A DNA stretch of 64,000 bases. It comes from Boesenbergia rotunda. Its lineage: Eukaryota > Streptophyta > Magnoliopsida > Zingiberales > Zingiberaceae. Under the pieces are notes generated by a model. That model saw only the letters and a list, made by a program, of their open reading frames with translations. It ran no database searches and was not told where the DNA came from. The stretch's first letter is position 1. Each line of letters opens with the position of its first letter. Shown piece after piece: positions 57,891 through 64,000 of this stretch. The stretch is from positions 62,001-126,000 of the forward strand of contig JAGFNQ010010065.1 of NCBI GenBank assembly GCA_024364735.1. Reading direction: 5' to 3'. The position numbers and the translations under genes are program-made.

Positions 57891-58529
57891 GGTCCTAGCG
57901 GCTTCTTGAAGGGTTCTATTCTTTTTCTCAACTATCCCATTTTGTTGGGGAGTTCTAGGACAGGAAAACTCATGGATATACCCATTACTTTTGCAAAATT
58001 CCTCAAATTATTGATTTTCAAATTCTCCCCCATGATCACTCCTAAGTCTTTTAATTTTAGTATCATTTTGATTTTCAATCATTTTGCACAAGTTATTAAA
58101 AGAATTAAAGGTTTCATCTTTAGTTTTTAAGAACCTAACCCAAGTAAATCTAGAGTAATTGTCGATGATTACTAAGCAGTACCGATTCTCGCTTAGTGAC
58201 TTAACTCCATGTGAATCAAATAGGTCAAGATGTAGGAGCTCATGTGTAGTTTGGGTTAAGTTTGATTGGGTTGGTTTATGAGTTGACTTGGTTTGTTTGC
58301 CTTGTTGACACGAATTACAAATTGTATTGTCAAAGTTCTTAATTTTAGATACACCTTTAATTAAACCAAGTTGAGTTATTTTTGAAATTAATTTGGTATT
58401 AGTGTGACCTAGTCTCCTATGCCAAAGATTTGATTCTTCTAATTGAGTCAGAAAATATTTTGGTACTACGGGTAGATTAATAGTGTAAACGTTGTTTTTC
58501 ATACTACCCTTAAGTGTGATCTCTAAGTC
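57891..58529 (-). pseudogene. Copia-3 integrase, zinc-binding and core region
   Basis: Frame 58008-58502 has LWHRRLGHTNTKLISKITQL, a CNSCQQGKQ Cys pair, HLDLFDSHG (first Asp), IDNYSRFTWV and SDHGGEFENQ (second Asp). A TAA follows directly; past it, in the same frame, comes PQQNGIVEKKN with the catalytic Glu. The active site is complete in content but broken by the stop. Confidence 0.87.
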
Positions 58530-58814
58530 TTATAGATTTCTAATAAGGCAGTTAGAGTTGGTAAAGGTAACAACATAACCAGTATCATAGTGTTGGCAAA
58601 TGCTAAGCAAATTAAATTTGAAATGTTCAACCAACAATACTTTCTTAATGATAAAATCTAAGTTAAGTTCAATGTTACCTGACCCAATTACTTTAAGTGT
58701 AGCATTGTTGTCAAATGCTACTGAGCCTAGGTTTTTGAACTTGATTTTGGTGAACTTCAAGTTATCCCCAATCATGTGTCTGAAGCATCCACTATCTAAC
58801 ATCCATTGGTCCAA
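58530..58814 (-). pseudogene. Copia-3 protease
   Basis: 94 codons. WMLDSGCFRHMIGD holds the Asp-Ser-Gly active site, then GSVAFDNNATLKVIGSGNIE and FNLLSICQ, as in SIRE-type proteases. It stops at 58530 before integrase, and upstream frames are broken. Confidence 0.85.
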
Positions 58815-59538
58815 ATCTTTATGTTCTTACACATAAAGTATATTTGATTTGGATCCATTAGAGGTTGGGATAGATCGAATTGAATTTCACTACCTAGTCT
58901 GTCTCACCCAGATCTAATGTTATCAAGCATGTTGACCTTATGGGTTTTTGTGAGACAGGTTTAAAAAAAAATGTTTAATTTTGAAGACAATTAGTTTTGA
59001 AAATATTGTAGAGTTAAGATTATTAATTTTGAAAATATGTTGAATCTAGGATTCATTGAAATTTGTGTTAGATTCAAATTTATCAAATAGTAAATTGAAT
59101 TTGATTTTCGTGAAATTTGTGTTAGATTCAAATTTATCAAATAGTAAATTGAATTTGATTTTCGGTAATCGGCTTCCAGGTCTTGGCGAGGCATAGAGGC
59201 CTTCTTTGGTCGTAGCCTTATTGGAGCAACAACCCTTTCCTTGACAAAGCCTTTATCGAAAATTCATTTTCAAATTGCTTCTTGAAAATTTTTGGTCTAA
59301 CTAGTTTAGGTTTTGGATCGGTAGCTTCAGCTAGTTCCACCAGACTAAACAGACCAAGTAGGGTACGTCTTACCTTACTTGACCTTATTAGAAGGGTTTC
59401 CCTAACGTACTATCATCTCACCTCCACCTAATACTATGTTGCTCAAATTTCAAATAAATCTTTTTATCCTTAAACTATTCCTAAGTCTAAGCATAAAGAA
59501 ATTACAAAATAAACAAGCAATAGGCAAGCGGTAAAAAT
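58815..59538 (-). other. Copia-3, decayed stretch between linker and protease
   Basis: No continuous frame. Contains a 64-bp direct duplication (59049-59100 region repeated at 59113-59165: ttgtgttagattcaaattt words). Confidence 0.6.
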
Positions 59539-60390
59539 TCATCTACATATAAAGATGGTTTTTAAATTGGCTCCCCCTGGACTAAAGCCTCGACAAGGGT
59601 TAGGCAAGATGTGAATCTTGTCCTTGGGGATCCAATACTGGTTTGGTCCAGCTTGTTTATTCAAACATAGCTTTGGGACCCATGCTTTGACTCGGATTCT
59701 AGGTTGGTTCAATACTGAATAATACGAGCGTTGCCTCGATTTGGTTCGATAGCCTAGTCCGGATCGATTGAGAATGAACCTCTGTTTTCCAAGAATCATG
59801 TCAAGACCCTTGAAACCCGAAGTGAATCGTTCTAAGGCAACTCTGAGTTCCTTGACTTGAGTTTTCAGGAGGGAATTCTCTTCCACAAGATTTTGAACTT
59901 GAGTTAAGTTTCCTTCTTGAACTGGTTCAGTCAAGGAACTCGAGTTGACTTCCTCCTTCAGGAGTTTGACTTCCTATCAGAGGGTTTCAACCCGGATGTT
60001 GGCTTTCACCAATTTACGAGATAAATAAGAAATTAAATCATATAATTCAGATTCTGGATTACCTCTTACCGTGATTTAATCATCCTCCGAGATTGAGAGT
60101 TTTTTGGTGCTGGCATCCTCGTCTGGATCCAATTCTGTTCCAGAGTCGATGTCCTCTGAGGTAGTCAAGGAAAGGAGATTCGAGTGAGGCGCTTCTTCTT
60201 CTTCTTCTTCTTCTTCTTCATAAGATGACTTTTCCCAGGTGGTTTGAAGAGCCTTCTTCTTTCGGGTCTTCTTGTTCTCCTTTAGGTTGGGGCACTCTGA
60301 TCTGAAGTGTCCCTTCTTGTTGCACTCGTAGCAAGTGATATTGCCCTTGCTCTTCTAGCTTGTCGAGGGTTCCGCTGGATCTTTCTTTTT
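59539..60390 (-). pseudogene. Copia-3 gag C-terminal half: zinc knuckle and coiled-coil linker
   Basis: Near 60290-60345 the minus strand encodes CYECNKKGHFRSEC, a CCHC zinc knuckle, then basic residues, a Glu run from a (CTT)n tract (60192-60219) and an acidic segment. The frame at 59539-59934 encodes a coiled-coil-like LVEENSLLKTQVKELRVALE and AWVPKLCLNKQ, a segment found between gag and protease in SIRE elements. Frames are interrupted. Confidence 0.78.
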
Positions 60391-61200
60391 CTGTCTTGAC
60401 TTCTTCTTGCTCATTTGGTTTTTGAGCTCCTTGTAGTAGTTGTGAGCTAGCCGGACCAGTTTGGGATGATCCCCTTCATTGTCGTCAGATTCCGAGTTTG
60501 AGTCCGGCTCGGGTACTGGTTAACTCTTCTTTTTCTAAGTTCTTCCTTGCGTTTTACCTACAACAAACGCCATACCCTTCTCGACCAATATAGTATTAGT
60601 CTTTTCATGTAATTATAACTTAGAAAACAATTCATCTAATTTTATTTCATATAGATTCCTGGAAACCTTGTAGGCATCCACCATAGATGCCCACAGTGAG
60701 TTTCTCGGGAATGAGTTTAAGGCATACCTGATTAGGTCACGATTTTCGACCTTGTGACCTATAGCGTGCAACCCGTTTATCAGCTCTTGGATCCTTGCGT
60801 GGAGCTGTGTTGCAGTTTCCCCCGTCGTGCATTTTTATCGTGTAGAGTTTGTTGAGCAACAGATCCCTTTTGTTGATTCGTGTGTCAAAAGTACCTTCGT
60901 GTAGCTCAATCAGCTTGTTCCAGAGCTCTTTTGCGCTGCTGAAGTGTTCGACGCAGTTCAACTCTTCTTTCGTCAGGCCGCATTGTAAGGTTTGGGTAGC
61001 TTTTGCATCTGCCTCGATCTTCTTCTTGAGTGGACCGTCCCACTCAGTGTAGTGTTGCACCACGCCTTGTGTATTTTTGGGTATCTCCAGTCCAGACTGG
61101 ATGATAATCCACATGTCCACCTGAGTTTTCAGGTGGACCTCCATCCTACTCTTCTAGTAGGAGAAATCTTCTCCGCTGAAGAGAGGTGGTCTGGCGGTGT
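60391..61200 (-). pseudogene. Copia-3 gag N-terminal half (SIRE-type capsid)
   Basis: Frame 60737-61144: VDMWIIIQSGLEIPKN, ATQTLQCGLTKEELNCVEHF, SAKELWNKLIELHEGT and KRDLLLNKLYTIKMHDG. This gag type (TKEE..V....SAKELW.KL...HEGT) is typical of SIRE. A frame change near 60810 breaks it. Its true start would be upstream near 61230 (MVMQEGYNTA..). Confidence 0.83.
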
Positions 61201-61432
61201 TGTACCCTTCTTGCATGACCATTTGAACTTTTACCTGAAAAATATTTATCACAAAGAAACTTGTTCCAAGACTTAGTCTTGGATTAGTAGTGCGGCAAGA
61301 AAAAAAATTGCAAAATGAAAAAAAATCGAGTAGTGTTGCATCAACCTCGATTAACTAGAGAAAAAAATATATTTAACATTCGAAAATTCGAAAAAAATGC
61401 TCAACTGGTGGTTGCACTAGATTTGAGCCACC

Positions 61433-61445
61433 CACTCTGATACCA
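61433..61445 (-). promoter_or_regulatory. Primer binding site of Copia-3 (tRNA-iMet)
   Basis: Minus strand TGGTATCAGAGT, two bases inside the 5' LTR end. One base off the usual TGGTATCAGAGC. Confidence 0.88.
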
Positions 61446-61447
61446 CT

Positions 61448-62614
61448 TGTGGGATCGGTTTGAATCGATAGGGGGGGTGAATATCGATCGATAATTTTTC
61501 GAAAAACTTAGAGTAATTGTGCAGTGGAAAAGCAAACAACGCTAACACGTTTGTTTTTACTTGGTTCGGAGTCGCAGTCGGCTACTAATCCAAGGCCCAC
61601 GGTCCTTGACCGTTTACAATGGGCAATTCTATATTGCGTAAAATTGTTACAACTTGAGTACAAATATAGAATTTAAAATACAGCACTTAAACAAAAATTA
61701 TACCGATGACCGGAAGATTAGAATGTCGGAGCCGCGGGTCATCGTTGGCGCTTGAGTCTTGAGCACGGAGCGTTTGGAGTAAAGCGCTTGAAGAAATGCG
61801 TAGAAAGAAGTTGTGTCTAAAGCCAAGAGGGTGAACCCCTTTATATAGCAGTCACTGGGGCGCCTGTGTTGAAGGGGGTGGCCCATTCTGCGCGAAACTC
61901 AATCCGCAGACTTGGCCAGTGCTTATCCCCTCAACTGGGGCACCTGAGCTGACTGGGGCGCTTGTATGAACACAGGAGCCTCACTTGATGATGTGGCAGC
62001 TTGCTTCGAGTGGCTTGGAATCAACCCTGTCTGGGGCGCCTGTATCAACACAGGCGCCTGGGAGCAGAAACCTCTATCCCTTCATTCCTGCAACCAGGGT
62101 TAGTTCCAAAATACAAATAACATATAAATGATATGAATTTAAGCATGATTAACAGCCTGAGCTATCTTGGTTCTAACTTTGGGCTTCCGAAATGGAACCC
62201 TAGGTCGAACCGACGCCTAATGTTCCCTCCTACGGGAAACGCGTCCTCACCTACTCCTCTCAGGAGAGTTTACCTTTTTACCAATCGATTCTCCGGTTGG
62301 ACTTTTGCCCAATCCCTCGGATCAGGTCTTCGTGCCCAGTCCACGACCAGGACTTATTGCCCAGCTTCACTCACCAGGTCTTCGGTGCCCAGTCCACGAC
62401 CAGGACTTATTGCCCAACCTTTTGTCAGGACTTAGGTGCCCAGCCCGCGGCCAAGACTTAGTGCCCAATTCAGAACCAGGACTTCGTGCCTAGTGTACCT
62501 AGGACTTTTCCTACACACTCGAGTAGTATTGTTAGATCACAATAAAACCTTAACTTCTGAACCCTTTGCCATTATCAAAACATAGGTTTGACTTTGGTGC
62601 TTCCGACACCAACA
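61448..62614 (-). repeat. 5' LTR of Copia-3
   Basis: Minus strand TGTTGGTGTCGGAAGC to CGATCCCACA, 1167 bp. TATA box on the minus strand (TATATAAAGG, 61838-61847). Directly upstream of it are GGGGCGCCTG words, one pair inverted (62034-62057). U3 has repeats of ccaggacttattgccca (62330-62480). Shared hairpin ACGGTCCTTGACCGT near 61598. Confidence 0.92.
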
Positions 62615-62619
62615 ATCCC

Positions 62620-63777
62620 AACACGAGAACCATCAAATCAACCTAAACTACATGCCGTCGCCTGGAGGAGGAGGAGGAGGAGGAGGAGGAGGAGGGGCCT
62701 AATGCATGAGGTTCCAGTTTTGCATCATCGCATATATCTCTTCCTTTCTCTCCTAGAACCCCTGAAACTGCCCTGTGAGGTCGTAAAATGCTCCCTGAAT
62801 ATCAATCTGGCACTGCTGAATGTCCACCTGCCGCTGCTGAAATGTGTGAAAGTCCTCCCGGAGGTCGTGCACCTATACCTCCAGCCTGGAGAACCGCTCC
62901 TCTGAAATTCCTGCAGTAGCAGCCTCCTCATCGTCATCTGACCTAGAAGAAGCAGGACGTTGTCGCCAAATCATCTCTCCCTGCCGACACTCAATCCCTG
63001 CTAGGGAGAGCTGCCTAGAGCTGATCTGGTCATAATCTTTAGACAAAGTATGCTTTTGACCCCTAGTGGTGATGATCCCTTTGGATTTGAAAAACTCGGT
63101 CAAAATATGGCAAAAGGGCATGTAAAGTTTCCTATTGACACCATGGGAGAAATGGACAATGAATGTAAAAATATTCAATGCAATGTTAATGTCTAACCTT
63201 CTCTCTAGGGCATATATCATCACCAAGTGGGGAAGTTGAATCTTCGACCGCCCCTTGGTGATAATCGGTAAGATGTAATCTAAAATAACTTTATACAACA
63301 CATTGCTACCCGGACTCATGCGCTTAGCCTCAAAAATACGCTCTAGAGGAGGTATATGTCATTCAAAATAATGCTGGTGGATTTGATCAATAGTAACATT
63401 GGGGAAGGTGAAGGGCTCGATAACTTTTGGGAAACAAGTAAATACACTATTGGACTCCCTACATCCTAAAAACTCTCCTAACTTTGCTAGTGAAAAGGGA
63501 ATGGTAACACCTGCTACCAAATACTCATAAGTCCTGTCATCGGGACTAATGCACATGTCAACATTGACTTAGTGTTGACAATAGACCACCTGCTCTAGCC
63601 TAAAGTAGGTGATCATCTCTACGATATGGGGGCATTCTCTTGATAATTCATTCGGTTAAGATACCGATAATTCATTACTACAAACTCAGTGTTTTCAAAT
63701 CTCTATCGGCATTCCTCGGGACGGAACCGAGGTGCCTCAGGATCTACATGATCTTGTTGAGATGATCCCTCACCCAT
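62620..63777 (-). pseudogene. SIRE-4 env-like / plant transposon protein, broken
   Basis: A start at 63777 (MGEGSSQQDHVDPEAPRFRP) opens a frame with early stops. The better part, 62873-63556 with one TGA near 63357, encodes SPDDRTYEYLVAGVTIPFSL, FLGCRESN, then after the stop YKVILDYILPIITKGRSKI, SHGVNRKLYMPFCHILTEFF and ending with Glu/Asp-rich sequence. It resembles the family called putative plant transposon protein, found in SIRE and Athila elements after pol. Function is unknown; env-like is only a positional name. A (GGA)n run (62663-62695) lies downstream. Confidence 0.6.
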
Positions 63778-64000
63778 TCTCCTTTTTTATGCAACTCTAA
63801 AATGTAAAATACCCATGCATGTACCAAAAATCACCCCACAAAGAAGGAAAACAAGGAAAACATGCAAAATGAGACAAGTTAGTCACAACTCATGAACTAA
63901 ATGTGAAAAATAAACTACTCAAGTATTTACCGTTTTCCCGGACGTTGCATTATGAATATTGATGGATATTGACTTGAAAAGAGAGGTTTTTTCAACCCTA
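63778..64000 (-). other. SIRE-4, upstream of the env-like frame
   Basis: No gene seen. Presumably the pol-env interval of SIRE-4. Confidence 0.4.

Larger units (their letters stand above)
46404..62614 (-). mobile_element. Copia-3: SIRE-type Copia element with two nested insertions
   Basis: Minus strand. 5' LTR 61448-62614, primer site 61433-61445, gag, protease, integrase, RT, RNase H, an AT-rich 3' region, and a 3' LTR left in pieces (53031-53085 and 46404-46783). Nested inside are Copia-2 (46784-53030) and a solo LTR (55287-56619). Outer flanks CTCCC (46399-46403) and ATCCC (62615-62619) match at four of five bases. The gag and RT types fit the SIRE lineage. Confidence 0.85.
44222..64000 (-). 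mobile_element. SIRE-4: SIRE-type Copia element, split by Copia-3, window-truncated
   Basis: Minus strand. Visible parts, right to left: an env-like pseudogene (62620-63777), then the insertion Copia-3, then non-coding 3' sequence (45420-46398), a polypurine tract and the 3' LTR (44222-45405). An env-like frame between pol and the 3' LTR is the known layout of SIRE elements. gag and pol would lie beyond the window. The join across Copia-3 is inferred from orientation and the 4-of-5 matching duplication (CTCCC/ATCCC). Confidence 0.65.

Noticed and set aside
60192..60219. (CTT)n microsatellite as an independent feature
   Set aside because: It encodes the Glu run of the Copia-3 gag linker; noted there.

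Overview
This is nuclear DNA of a flowering plant. Almost all of it is LTR retrotransposons inserted into one another, and there is one convincing host gene. The evidence for a plant is: Copia and Ty3/Gypsy elements with plant-type primer sites (tRNA-iMet for Copia, the TGGCGCCGTTGCCGGGGA site typical of Athila-like Gypsy elements), tRNA-derived SINEs, a CACTA transposon end, and an intron-containing GH17 beta-1,3-glucanase with a predicted GPI anchor. I cannot place the species from sequence alone.

Layout. 1-13400: a minus-strand Copia element (Copia-1), cut by the window start. It carries two insertions with 5-bp target duplications: a 3.45-kb solo LTR (1900-5349) in pol and a 1.5-kb SIRE-like solo LTR (8659-10158) in the leader. 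13401-20348: two damaged minus-strand Athila-like Gypsy elements that seem to share one LTR (A gag - LTR - B 3' end). A SIRE-like solo LTR (14521-15967) interrupts A's gag. 20349-34324: a nearly complete plus-strand Athila-like element (Gypsy-C) with both LTRs, primer site, gag-protease, a long open RT-RNaseH-integrase frame and 3.2 kb of non-coding 3' sequence. 34325-37900: an LTR fragment, a 316-bp inverted repeat, a probable LTR relic and the end of a CACTA transposon holding two SINEs. 37901-41907: the gene island, with the GH17 gene at 39193-40794 (three exons). 41908-44210: a SINE with a 19-bp target duplication, AT-rich DNA, a SINE fragment and an approximately 870-bp foldback palindrome. 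44222-64000: a minus-strand SIRE-type element (SIRE-4) split by a second SIRE-type element (Copia-3, 46404-62614). Copia-3 has its 3' LTR split by a Copia element (Copia-2, 46784-53030) and its reverse transcriptase split by a solo LTR (55287-56619).

How it works together: none of the Copia elements has an intact pol; most are stopped by substitutions that look like C-to-T or G-to-A changes. Gypsy-C is the best preserved, but it too has stops in gag and changes of frame before RT. The glucanase is the only likely functional protein gene. The most notable unexplained patterns are clustered, family-specific paired palindromes in several unrelated LTRs, two long inverted repeats that could give hairpin RNA, and tRNA-like modules inside elements.
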